From the NCBI GenBank assembly GCA_902601455.1, contig CACKNC010000002.1:1-64000 (forward strand): a stretch of 64,000 nt of DNA, given 5' to 3'. Under the pieces are notes generated by a model. That model saw only the letters and a list, made by a program, of their open reading frames with translations. It did not search any database and was not told the origin of the DNA. Within the stretch, counting starts at the first letter, position 1; every line of letters begins with the position of its first letter. This DNA is from an uncultured Alphaproteobacteria bacterium. Its GTDB lineage: Bacteria > Pseudomonadota > Alphaproteobacteria > HIMB59 > GCA-002718135. Below are positions 56,801 through 64,000 of this stretch, in pieces. The position numbers were made by a program, and so were the translations under genes.

Positions 56801-57820
56801 ATGGAAATTGTATTTGAAGTAAAAAATTCTACAGGAATAATTACTTTGAATAGACCAAAAGCGTTAAATGCTCTTAATTTAAATATGGCTATACAATTCT
56901 CTGATAAGTTAAGGGAATGGGAGAATGATAATAAAATTGAGAGGGTTTTATTATTAGGTGAAGGTAATCATTTCTGTGCAGGTGGAGATGTAAAAAGCGT
57001 TCATCTATCAGGTCCATTTTCAAAACTAAAACAAGAATTTTTTTCCAAAGAATATTCTCTTAATTTGCAAATTAAAAATTTTCCTAAACCCTATTTATCT
57101 ATTTGGAAAGGTGTTGTCATGGGTGGAGGGGTAGGCTTATCCATTTATGGTGATTATAGAATTGCAACTGATAGCACTAAATTTGCAATGCCAGAGACTT
57201 CTATAGGTTTTTTTCCAGATGTTGGCGGAAGTTTTTTTCTTGCAAAACTTGAAAATAATCTTGGAAAGTATTTAGGTTTGACTGGTGAAATTGTTCAAGG
57301 GAAAGATTTAATAAATTTTAATTTAGCAACTCATTATTGTCCAGAAAACAAAATAAATAATTTGATTAGCCAGTTTATTATTGATGGATCAATTACTAAT
57401 TATGAAATAGAAAATTCTTCTTTTTTTACTGATGAAAAATTAGATTTCATAGATAAGAATTTTTCAGGAAATATTCATGAAATTTTTAATAATATTCAAA
57501 ATGTTAATAATCAAGATGGCTTATTAGAAAAACTTCAAAAAAAATGCCCAATGAGTTTAGCAGTAACAACATTATTGATAAAAAACTCAAACAACAGATC
57601 TCTAAAAAATTGTCTAGAAATAGAGTATAGGTTAAGTCAAAAAATGACTAATCGTCATGATTTTGAAGAGGGAATACAAGCAGTTTTAATTGAAAAACAT
57701 CATAAACCAAAATGGGAACCAAAAACTATTGATGAAATAAATAATAATGAATTAAGTAGCTTATTTAATGATCCCATAGATAATGAACTAAAATTACAAA
57801 ATAGTATATATTCCAGTTAA
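56801..57820 (+). CDS. Enoyl-CoA hydratase/isomerase family, 3-hydroxyisobutyryl-CoA hydrolase-like
   Basis: A 339-residue crotonase-fold protein. Segments: TLNRPKALNALNLNMA, the oxyanion loop HFCAGGDVKSVHL, the glutamate-bearing GVGLSIYGDYRIATDST, GFFPDVGGSFFLAKL, and the C-terminal region EEGIQAVLIEKHHKPKWEP that is specific for the HIBYL-CoA hydrolase group. That enzyme hydrolyses 3-hydroxyisobutyryl-CoA in valine degradation. The C-terminal segment separates it from plain enoyl-CoA hydratases. Confidence 0.87.
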   Translation: MEIVFEVKNSTGIITLNRPKALNALNLNMAIQFSDKLREWENDNKIERVLLLGEGNHFCAGGDVKSVHLSGPFSKLKQEFFSKEYSLNLQIKNFPKPYLSIWKGVVMGGGVGLSIYGDYRIATDSTKFAMPETSIGFFPDVGGSFFLAKLENNLGKYLGLTGEIVQGKDLINFNLATHYCPENKINNLISQFIIDGSITNYEIENSSFFTDEKLDFIDKNFSGNIHEIFNNIQNVNNQDGLLEKLQKKCPMSLAVTTLLIKNSNNRSLKNCLEIEYRLSQKMTNRHDFEEGIQAVLIEKHHKPKWEPKTIDEINNNELSSLFNDPIDNELKLQNSIYSS

Positions 57821-57827
57821 AAATAAT

Positions 57828-58679
57828 TTGATGATAAAAAAAATATTTTTATTTCTTATAGTTCTTATAATTTCTATATTTTTTTTCGTGTTTTATCTAA
57901 TTGATAAAATTTACGTAAATAAATATATAAAAAATTTAGAAGAAAACTTTAATGTAAATATTAGTTTGATAGAAAGCCACCAATTAAAAATTATTCCCAA
58001 TCTTTCACTTTTAGTAAATTTTAATTTAGAAAAGATTAATAATAAATTATTTCTTGAAGATGGAGAAATATATATTCAGAAAAATTACAATTTTAAAAAA
58101 CCTTTTTTTAATTTTTTTTCTAAAAATTTAAAAATTGATAGATTATTGCTTGAAAATTTATCTATGTCAGGAGAAATTAATGAATATAATTTTAATAATT
58201 TATTAAAATTGACTTTATTATCCGAAGGATACTTATCGTTTACTTTAGACGATGAGGATAAACAATCATTACAATTTGTTAATATTATCATAGAAAGATT
58301 AAATATTCCTAAAACTTATAAACAATTATCAAATGTACTTTTTAATTACCTTAATGATAAATCTTCTTTCAATAGTAAAATTATTTATGATGATGAATAT
58401 ATTTATATTGATTACTTTAAGGCATTTAATAATGAATATAATATTGAAATAGCTGGAAAATATAATTTGAAAAATAAATTTGCAAATATTCAAGCAATTG
58501 TAGAAATTGAAAAAGAAAAAATCTTCGAAATTAATTTCTTAGGGAATTTAGATAATCCTGAAATACAAGTTTTATCCTCGGATAAATCAATAGATATGAG
58601 TTTTAATATCAATGATATTAATCAAATTTTAAGTGGTAATTTTGAAAATGTTTTTCAAAATCTCTTAACTAATGAATAG
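57828..58679 (+). CDS. AsmA-like envelope protein, divergent, single N-terminal anchor
   Basis: A 283-residue protein with a strongly hydrophobic N terminus (KIFLFLIVLIISIFFFVFYLI, about 4-24) acting as inner-membrane anchor. The remaining, periplasmic part alternates short beta strands and charged turns (LVNFNLEKINNKLFLEDGE, then the C-terminal GNLDNPEIQVLSS) in the way of AsmA/TamB-like lipid-transport proteins, but it is much shorter. No catalytic residues are evident. Function by family only and the match is weak. Overlaps the AEC transporter start by eight bases. Confidence 0.55.
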   Translation: MMIKKIFLFLIVLIISIFFFVFYLIDKIYVNKYIKNLEENFNVNISLIESHQLKIIPNLSLLVNFNLEKINNKLFLEDGEIYIQKNYNFKKPFFNFFSKNLKIDRLLLENLSMSGEINEYNFNNLLKLTLLSEGYLSFTLDDEDKQSLQFVNIIIERLNIPKTYKQLSNVLFNYLNDKSSFNSKIIYDDEYIYIDYFKAFNNEYNIEIAGKYNLKNKFANIQAIVEIEKEKIFEINFLGNLDNPEIQVLSSDKSIDMSFNINDINQILSGNFENVFQNLLTNE

Positions 58680-59607
58680 CTTAATTTATATTATATCTTC
58701 GGTATTTGGTTATGTTATTATAGGTTTTATAATAAAAAAATTTATCAATGTATCTGAAAAGATTTACTCTAAATTTGATTATTTGAGTTTCAATATTCTA
58801 CTCCCATTAGCTTTAATAACCTATTTTTGGCAAATAGAATTTCCAAGAATAAATACTGTTTTATTATTAGTTTCATTTTTTGGTAGCGGAATTTTAGTTT
58901 TTATAATTGGTTTTCAAGTCGGCAATTTATTATTTAAGTACAAAACTGATGATAATGCACTTTTAGGTCTTTCTGCTTGTTTTGGAAATTCTGTTGCTCT
59001 CGGAATACCCCTCATGCATTCCCTTTTGGGGATATCTAATGTTATGCCATATATGATACTTGTATTATTTCATGGATTGGTTCATTTCACATACACCACC
59101 ATAATAATAGAGTCGTATAGAAATAGAAGTCTTAACTTAAGCAAAAAGATTTTATCAACAATAACTGGGTTATTTAAAAATATTGTACTCGTAGGCATTT
59201 TTATAGGAATATTTTTAAATTATACTAAAATTATGCAACCTGATATGTTGATGAATATTTTAAATAGTATTTCAGATATTGCCCTACCTTGCGTTCTTTT
59301 ATCTTTAGGAATCTCTCTAGCAAAATTTAACTTAATATTGTCATTCAAAAAATCAATAATTTTTACTTTTTTAAAAAATATTATTCACCCTGTGATAGGT
59401 TTTATAATTGCAAAATATATTTTTAACCTAGAAGATTTATTAGTAGTAACTATAACTATCGCATCAGCCCTACCAAGTGGTTCGCAATCTTACTACTTTG
59501 CCTATAGATATAATGCACAAAAAGATCTAATTTCGTCAAATATTGTATTGAGTACTTTTGTTAGCTTTTTTACTTTATCTATTTTAATAATACTGTTTAA
59601 TATTTAA
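58672..59607 (+). CDS. AEC-family (auxin efflux carrier) transporter
   Basis: A 311-residue permease with about ten hydrophobic segments and the AEC pattern: N-terminal FNILLPLALITYFW, the central LSACFGNSVALGIPLMHS and C-terminal TIASALPSGSQSYYFAYRY. Relatives move malonate, malate or other organic anions in bacteria; the substrate is not readable. Overlaps the AsmA-like gene by eight bases; its stop shares a TTAA with the convergent TPR gene. Confidence 0.85.
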   Translation: MNSLIYIISSVFGYVIIGFIIKKFINVSEKIYSKFDYLSFNILLPLALITYFWQIEFPRINTVLLLVSFFGSGILVFIIGFQVGNLLFKYKTDDNALLGLSACFGNSVALGIPLMHSLLGISNVMPYMILVLFHGLVHFTYTTIIIESYRNRSLNLSKKILSTITGLFKNIVLVGIFIGIFLNYTKIMQPDMLMNILNSISDIALPCVLLSLGISLAKFNLILSFKKSIIFTFLKNIIHPVIGFIIAKYIFNLEDLLVVTITIASALPSGSQSYYFAYRYNAQKDLISSNIVLSTFVSFFTLSILIILFNI

Positions 59608-60155
59608 GTAGACTTAGTAGACAGAGATAACATATTTTCTTTTTTCAATTTAGTGCCAATACTATTCGGGAATATTTCAAGCATTTTATCATAAACTTCA
59701 ATAGCTTTTTCAAACTGATTGGTATGTATGAATATTAAACTCATCCCATCTAAAGCGCCAAAATGTCTTGGTTCTAGTTGTAAAGTTTTACTAATATCTT
59801 GCATTGACAAATCAAAATTACCCATCATAAAATGAGCAGTTGCTCTTTTATTCCAAGCTTCAGCAAAATTTGGGTTTTTATTTATTACTTTATCAAAATA
59901 ATCAATTGATCTTTTGAAATATCCTAAATTCATCATTTGAACACCAGTTTCAAATTCCCTAGTTGTTTTAGGATCATCAATTTCATGCCAAATTTTCCAA
60001 ATTTGATTGGTTATTTTATTTATTTCTTTTTCTTCTTCAGCAACTACTAGTTTATCAAATAAATAATTTAATCTTTTATCATTCTGATCTGCATACAAAG
60101 ATGATGAAATTGTTAAGAACAATAAAAAAGTAAATATAATCTTATACATAATCAT
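59604..60155 (-). CDS. Secreted TPR-repeat protein
   Basis: A 183-residue protein with a signal peptide (YKIIFTFLLFLTISSSLYA). The rest holds about three tetratricopeptide repeats: NLGYFKRSIDYFDKVINKNP, FAEAWNKRATAHFMMGNFDLS and MQDISKTLQLEP with IEVYDKMLEIFPNS. Such small periplasmic TPR proteins mediate protein contacts; no partner is suggested. Overlaps the TIGR03643 gene by 14 bases. Confidence 0.85.
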   Translation of the reverse strand: MIMYKIIFTFLLFLTISSSLYADQNDKRLNYLFDKLVVAEEEKEINKITNQIWKIWHEIDDPKTTREFETGVQMMNLGYFKRSIDYFDKVINKNPNFAEAWNKRATAHFMMGNFDLSMQDISKTLQLEPRHFGALDGMSLIFIHTNQFEKAIEVYDKMLEIFPNSIGTKLKKENMLSLSTKST

Positions 60156-60375
60156 CTAATCGAAATGGTCTGGATAAAAGAGACCTTTTTTTTTCATGTT
60201 TTCTTGTTCTGCCACTTACCCTCTCTCTCCATATTTTAAAAGATTTTGGCTTTAAATTTTTTCTCATTATTTTTATTACTTCAGATTCATTTTTTCCATG
60301 CAATCGTTCAATTTTTTCAAATGAAACTCTATCACTCCACGCAAGTTTAATTATATTATCTGTTGAATATTCCAT
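60142..60375 (-). CDS. TIGR03643 (DUF2805) family protein
   Basis: A 77-residue protein matching this small conserved family: NIIKLAWSDRVSFEKIERLH at the start, IRMKK-like basic mid-part (KIMRKNLKPKSFKIWRERV) and the SGRTRKHEKKR tail. The helix-turn-helix-like N-terminal stretch and basic C terminus suggest nucleic-acid contact, but no function is known to me. First of the minus-strand pair with the TPR gene, divergent from the GST gene by 38 bases. Confidence 0.85.
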   Translation of the reverse strand: MEYSTDNIIKLAWSDRVSFEKIERLHGKNESEVIKIMRKNLKPKSFKIWRERVSGRTRKHEKKRSLLSRPFRLDDYV

Positions 60376-60413
60376 GTAAGGTATATAGTTCTTAAATTAC
60401 TTAATTCTAAAAA

Positions 60414-61037
60414 ATGATAGATTTATATTCATCTTCTACACCAAATGGGCGAAAAATTAGCATTATGCTTGAAGAATTGGGCGAAAAATATAATCCGATA
60501 TTAATTAGTTTAGATAAAAAAGAACAATTTTCACCAGAATTTTCAAAAATTTCACCCACCAATAAAATTCCAGTCATTGTGGATAAAGAGAGTGGTCAGA
60601 TAATTTTTGAGTCGGGTGCTATCCTCCTTTATCTTGCAAAAAAATATAATAAGTTCCTAAATGAAAAAGATTATTGGAATGTAGTTCAATGGTTATTTTT
60701 TCAAATGGGGTATGTTGGTCCAATGCTTGGCCAAGCCCATCAATATCTTTTTTATCATAAGGGAAAAAGTAAATTTGCTGAGGAAAAATCAAAAGGATAC
60801 ACTAATAATGTTTATGAAATTTTAAACACACAGTTATCAAAATATAATTATCTTTGTAATGAATATTCAATAGCAGATATTGCTGTATGGCCTTGGATTG
60901 CTAGATTTAATAGACATCAAATAAATTTAAAAAAATACCCTAATATACTTCGTTGGTATCTCAATATATCCAAACGACCAGCAGTTATTAAAGGCTATAA
61001 CATTATTGGTGATTTTGATGAAATACCAGTACCTTAA
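60414..61037 (+). CDS. Glutathione S-transferase family protein (YfcG/YghU-like)
   Basis: A 207-residue GST. The thioredoxin-like N-terminal domain shows the Asn/Ser-type glutathione contact in YSSSTPNGRKISIMLEEL, then cis-Pro NKIPVIVD and ESGAILLYLAKKY. The helical C-terminal domain includes EYSIADIAVWPWIARF. The STPNG opening is that of the disulfide-bond oxidoreductase type (YfcG). Real substrate unknown. Convergent with the LysE gene, sharing four bases at the stops. Confidence 0.9.
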   Translation: MIDLYSSSTPNGRKISIMLEELGEKYNPILISLDKKEQFSPEFSKISPTNKIPVIVDKESGQIIFESGAILLYLAKKYNKFLNEKDYWNVVQWLFFQMGYVGPMLGQAHQYLFYHKGKSKFAEEKSKGYTNNVYEILNTQLSKYNYLCNEYSIADIAVWPWIARFNRHQINLKKYPNILRWYLNISKRPAVIKGYNIIGDFDEIPVP

Positions 61038-61642
61038 GAATTATAAAAAAATACTGAAACAGCTGTTCCAATAAGAAGCATTGCCAATACTAATTCAATA
61101 ATTTTTTTTAAATTTTTATTGTTTAAATAATGTCTTATAACACTTCCACCATATGCCCATATACTAATTGAAGGAATGTTAACTAGGGTAGACATAATTA
61201 CCATAAACAAAGTTCCTATTATAATATTTTCATTTTTTGGATAATATAAAGTTACTGCAGTTGAGCAAATAACCCAAGCCTTAGGATTAACAAATTGAAA
61301 AAGAATAGCTTCGTAATATTTTAAGGGACGTGATCTTTCTTCTGTTTTAGTAATATTAAGAGATCCAAACATTTTATAAGCCAAATAGAGTATGTAAGCG
61401 GAACCTACATATCGCAAAATATCAAAAAGAACTGGGTATTTTATAAATAAAGAACCTAACCCAAAACATACCAAGGCTAGCTGCAATCCATGACCTGTTG
61501 GTATTCCAAATATATTTGGAATTGATCTAGAAAATCCAAATTTAATTCCAGACGCTGTCAGAATACTATTATTAGGGCCTGGAGTAGCATACATAATAAA
61601 ATTATATACTGCTAAAGCTAAAATTAACTCCCATGTTATCAC
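61034..61642 (-). CDS. LysE/RhtB-family amino-acid exporter
   Basis: A 202-residue membrane protein with six hydrophobic segments and the family opening MYATPGPNNSILTASGIKFG. The central FQFVNPKAWVICS is also typical. LysE proteins export lysine or arginine, RhtB homoserine and threonine; which applies is not clear. With lysine synthesis and degradation genes in the window, a lysine outlet is possible. Five bases upstream lies yajQ on the same strand. Confidence 0.88.
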   Translation of the reverse strand: MITWELILALAVYNFIMYATPGPNNSILTASGIKFGFSRSIPNIFGIPTGHGLQLALVCFGLGSLFIKYPVLFDILRYVGSAYILYLAYKMFGSLNITKTEERSRPLKYYEAILFQFVNPKAWVICSTAVTLYYPKNENIIIGTLFMVIMSTLVNIPSISIWAYGGSVIRHYLNNKNLKKIIELVLAMLLIGTAVSVFFYNS

Positions 61643-61647
61643 TGCGA

Positions 61648-62133
61648 TTAATCTCTAAAATTTATAAACTGAAGTGGTATTCCAACTTTTATATCTTCAA
61701 TCAACTGCATTCCAGCTTGTAAATCATCTCTTTTCTTTCCATCAATTCTAAGCTCATTTCCATTTATTTTAGCTTGAATTTTCATTTTTGAACTTTTTAT
61801 TTCTGAAGTTATTTTTTTAGCCACATCTTGTTCAATTCCCTCAACTAAAGAAATAGTCTGTCTAATTCTATCGCCGCCAGCCTTTTCTTTATCTTTTTTT
61901 CCTAATGCTAAGGGATCTAATTTTCTTCTAACAAAATGCGATATTAAAATATCGTTTACCTGAGATAATTTTAAATCATCATCAGTTACAATTGTAATTA
62001 CCTTTTCACTTCTTTCAAGGGTAGTATTAGAACCCTTAAAATCATATCGATTGGTAATCTCTCTCAGTGCATTAGCAATAGCGTTATCAATTTCTTGAAA
62101 GTCTACTCTACTTACTACATCAAAGCTTGGCAT
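61648..62133 (-). CDS. YajQ family nucleotide-binding protein
   Basis: A 161-residue protein matching YajQ: SFDVVSRVDFQEIDNAIAN at the start, REITNRYDFKGSNTTLERSE, and the C-terminal LRIDGKKRDDLQAGMQLIED. It has two ferredoxin-like folds. Relatives bind nucleotides, including cyclic di-GMP in Xanthomonas, though the general role is unsettled. Follows rmuC by seven bases. Confidence 0.92.
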   Translation of the reverse strand: MPSFDVVSRVDFQEIDNAIANALREITNRYDFKGSNTTLERSEKVITIVTDDDLKLSQVNDILISHFVRRKLDPLALGKKDKEKAGGDRIRQTISLVEGIEQDVAKKITSEIKSSKMKIQAKINGNELRIDGKKRDDLQAGMQLIEDIKVGIPLQFINFRD

Positions 62134-62140
62134 ATATAGT

Positions 62141-63106
62141 CTAGTCTATTGCATTACCAGAATCTTCTGGCAACTGTTTTTTTGTATTTAATCGTCCAAG
62201 TTTTTTCATCTTTTCAATTTTTTTTGTTAAACTACCTGGACCATCTTGCAGACGAGATTTAGCTTCATCCATTTTTAATCTCGCTTTATCTAAAGATTGA
62301 TTAACAGTATTAAAAGAATCATATACATTTACTGCTTTATCATAAATTTCACTAGCAGTTGCAGCTATATCTTTTATTGTCTTTGATTGTTTATCAATAC
62401 GCCACATATTTTCGACAGCTTTAAGTAAAAAAGGTAATGTTGAAGGTCCTACAATTATAATTTTTTTTTGCCAAGCTTTTTCTATGAGATCCTCTGCTTC
62501 ATTATACAATGTTAATAAAGCTGGTTCTATAGGAATAAACATCAAAACTGAGTCAATTGAATTAATTTGGTATAAGGACGCGTAATCATCTTTACCCAAA
62601 TCTCTTATAAAATTTTTAATAGACTCTAAAAATTTTTTTAAAAATATTTTTTTTTGATTATCATCATCTGAATTGGAAAAATCATGCCATGGACTTAAAG
62701 GAACTTTTGAGTCAATAACTATATCTCTATTACCTGGCATGCGAACAATAACGTCAGGTTTTTGAAGGTTACCATTTTCATCCCTAAAAGCTTTCTGTGT
62801 CTCGTATTCATGTCCCTCTCTTAATCCAGCACCATCTAAAATATTTTTTAAAACAAATTCACCCCAAGAACCTTGCTGTTGTGATCCACCACGCACAAGA
62901 GTATTTTCTAATCTGTTTTGGGCTAGATTAAAATTTTGAAGAGATAATTGGATTGACTCCATATGTTGTTTTAATGAAACAATTTCATTTTCAGTCTCAT
63001 TTTGTGTATTTCTATTTTGATATAATAAATATCTAACAGAAATAACAACGCCAATTCCACAAAAAAAACCAACCACAAAAACTAAAAGAAAAAATGTATT
63101 ATTCAT
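62141..63106 (-). CDS. rmuC: RmuC family protein
   Basis: A 321-residue protein with an N-terminal membrane anchor (FFLLVFVVGFFCGIGVVISV), a short coiled segment and the RmuC domain, seen in GSQQQGSWGEFVLKNIL, VIDSKVPLSPWHDF and IIVGPSTLPFLLKAVENM. RmuC is a restriction-endonuclease-like fold protein that limits inversions in E. coli. It is shorter than E. coli RmuC because the long coiled-coil region is reduced. Immediately follows the DedA-like gene. Confidence 0.9.
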   Translation of the reverse strand: MNNTFFLLVFVVGFFCGIGVVISVRYLLYQNRNTQNETENEIVSLKQHMESIQLSLQNFNLAQNRLENTLVRGGSQQQGSWGEFVLKNILDGAGLREGHEYETQKAFRDENGNLQKPDVIVRMPGNRDIVIDSKVPLSPWHDFSNSDDDNQKKIFLKKFLESIKNFIRDLGKDDYASLYQINSIDSVLMFIPIEPALLTLYNEAEDLIEKAWQKKIIIVGPSTLPFLLKAVENMWRIDKQSKTIKDIAATASEIYDKAVNVYDSFNTVNQSLDKARLKMDEAKSRLQDGPGSLTKKIEKMKKLGRLNTKKQLPEDSGNAID

Positions 63107-63541
63107 TTAAAAAATATTAATTGCCCAAATTATTGATAAATATATTATCAAATATCTTCCTACTTTCCCAATACATACCAAAACTAAGAAAGGAATTATT
63201 GGATAACGCAGAGTTCCTGCTACAAAAGTTATCGGGTCTCCAATAAAAGGCACCCAAGATAATAAAAGAGACCATTTTCCATATCTATTAAATAACATGT
63301 TACCTTTATCGATCATTTTATTATTTATTGGAAACCATGATTTTTTAATGAAGTAATTTGCATAAAATCCACAAATCCAATTAAAAACTGAGCCTAACAC
63401 ATTACCTACAGAAGCAGCTATTAATAAAAGAAAATTATTATACTTACCTAAAGATAGTAAGGTTATAAAGTATGCTTCAGATCCAAAGGGAATGATTGTT
63501 GCAACCATAAATGCAACAGTAAACAAAGAAATATAAATCAT
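63107..63541 (-). CDS. DedA-like small membrane protein (YqaA family)
   Basis: A 144-residue membrane protein with four to five hydrophobic segments. The pattern IIPFGSEAYFITLLSLGKYN, then GSVFNWICGFYANYFI, and SWVPFIGDPITFVAGTLR with the conserved Pro-x-x-Gly-Asp motif places it in the YqaA branch of the SNARE-associated/DedA superfamily. These proteins are implicated in lipid scrambling and proton-motive-force homeostasis. Directly abuts rmuC. Confidence 0.9.
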   Translation of the reverse strand: MIYISLFTVAFMVATIIPFGSEAYFITLLSLGKYNNFLLLIAASVGNVLGSVFNWICGFYANYFIKKSWFPINNKMIDKGNMLFNRYGKWSLLLSWVPFIGDPITFVAGTLRYPIIPFLVLVCIGKVGRYLIIYLSIIWAINIF

Positions 63542-63559
63542 TTTGAATTGATAAATATA

Positions 63560-64000
63560 TTAAATAATTGACTCAATTTTTGGCATTAAGTTTATTAATT
63601 CTTTTGTATATTGATGAGTCGGATTGTTAAATAGAGATTCAGTTTCATTTGCTTCACAAATAGTACCATTTTTTAATACTATTATTCTGTTACACATTTG
63701 TCTGATAACAGGTAAATCATGACTAATGAATAACATAGTCAAATGCAATTCGTCTTGAATATCTTTTAATAAGTTCAATATTTGTGCCTGAATACTTACA
63801 TCAAGAGCAGATGTAGGTTCGTCACAAATTAATAATCTTGGTCTTGTTGCAAGAGCTCTTGCAATAGAAATTCTTTGTCTTTGGCCACCAGAAAATTCGT
63901 GAGGATAACGGTCTAAAGATTGTCTTGTCATCCCCACTATATCAATTAAATCATTAACATTCTGATCTAATTCATTTCTATTAATATTTTTCTGAAAAAA
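63560..64000 (-). CDS. Peptide/dipeptide ABC transporter ATP-binding protein, C-terminal part (cut by window edge)
   Basis: The frame is open to the right edge of the window, so the N-terminal part with Walker A is missing. The visible part shows the ABC signature YPHEFSGGQRQRISIARAL, Walker B RLLICDEPTSALDVS, the H-loop LFISHDLPVIRQM and the C-terminal THQYTKELINLMPKIE, typical of Dpp/Opp/Yej-type ATPases. Reading upstream past the first GTG gives INRNELDQNVNDLIDIVG in frame, normal for the family, which rules out a true start at 63937. Could be DppF-like or the second half of a fused YejF-like ATPase. Peptide uptake fits the pepF gene. Confidence 0.9.
   Translation of the reverse strand, partial: FFQKNINRNELDQNVNDLIDIVGMTRQSLDRYPHEFSGGQRQRISIARALATRPRLLICDEPTSALDVSIQAQILNLLKDIQDELHLTMLFISHDLPVIRQMCNRIIVLKNGTICEANETESLFNNPTHQYTKELINLMPKIESII

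Noticed and set aside
63938-64000. GTG at 63937 as the true start of the ABC ATPase
   Set aside because: The frame stays open to the window edge and the upstream residues match the family, so the gene is simply cut off.
1-64000. CRISPR arrays, insertion sequences, rRNA operons, toxin-antitoxin or restriction systems
   Set aside because: None seen: no regularly spaced repeats, transposase motifs or rRNA sequence on either strand.

Overview
The window is a gene-dense, very AT-rich (about 30% G+C by eye) stretch of a streamlined bacterial chromosome. Its gene families and gene order point to an alphaproteobacterium. Examples are class I lysyl-tRNA synthetase, a split transhydrogenase alpha subunit, DUF4167, DUF1178, COQ9, COX15-type heme A synthase, the bolA/J-domain/cobS/cobT block, TIGR01459 HAD and the TrxR-like ferredoxin-NADP reductase. 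The composition and absence of spacers resemble free-living marine lineages of the SAR11/HIMB59/AEGEAN-169 kind; this is inference, since no rRNA is present to settle it. No gene-free stretch exceeds about 100 bases, so there is no room for large untranslated RNAs, and I saw no CRISPR array, insertion sequence or convincing intrinsic terminator.

Layout. 1-2.2 kb is an accessory end: a MORN-repeat protein and a tyrosine integrase lying against the 3' end of a tRNA-Val(GAC) gene. 2.2-4.5 kb: GNAT, flavin reductase and M23 peptidase. 4.5-11.3 kb (minus): a likely operon lysC, RodZ-like, ispG, hisS, prfA, prmC, DUF4167. 11.4-17.6 kb: ubiG, DUF1178, an orphan, an NDUFAF5-like methyltransferase, argJ and secA. 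17.6-20.5 kb (minus): an unlisted 42-residue membrane ORF, a large secreted acidic protein and accA. 20.6-27.0 kb: aroK, aroB, a CNNM/CorC protein, bolA, a J-domain protein, cobS and cobT. 27.0-33.3 kb (minus): tgt, a queuosine-precursor transporter, rpmB, then marR-lysK-pyrD-HAD with two identical palindromes just upstream of marR. 33.3-35.8 kb: [2Fe-2S] ferredoxin and its reductase divergent from ctaA. 35.8-40.7 kb: a frameshifted SDR, DUF6134, another SDR, pfk, DUF465, coq9, def and rpsU. 40.7-46.7 kb (minus): pepF, an ABC1 kinase-like gene and the three pnt genes. 46.7-52.3 kb: acyl-CoA synthetase, DUF1244, pyk, aminotransferase and a TauE exporter. 52.4-59.6 kb (plus): two saccharopine dehydrogenases, uvrB, a 3-hydroxyisobutyryl-CoA hydrolase-like gene, an AsmA-like protein and an AEC transporter. 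59.6-64.0 kb: TPR, TIGR03643, GST, LysE, yajQ, rmuC, a DedA-like protein and a truncated peptide ABC ATPase.

The genes describe an aerobic heterotroph with ubiquinone and heme A synthesis, glycolysis at PFK and PK, MEP isoprenoid synthesis, proton-driven transhydrogenation, lysine catabolism through saccharopine and tRNA queuosine modification from imported precursor. All 13 convergent gene pairs have stop codons within -8 to +3 nt of each other, and many same-strand neighbours overlap. The points most worth following up are the marR-lysK operon with its tandem palindromes, the ferredoxin/reductase/heme A synthase cluster, cobS/cobT beside bolA and a J-domain protein, the 42-residue ORF, the A8 frameshift in an SDR gene, and the integrase/tRNA-Val junction with its C33 tRNA.
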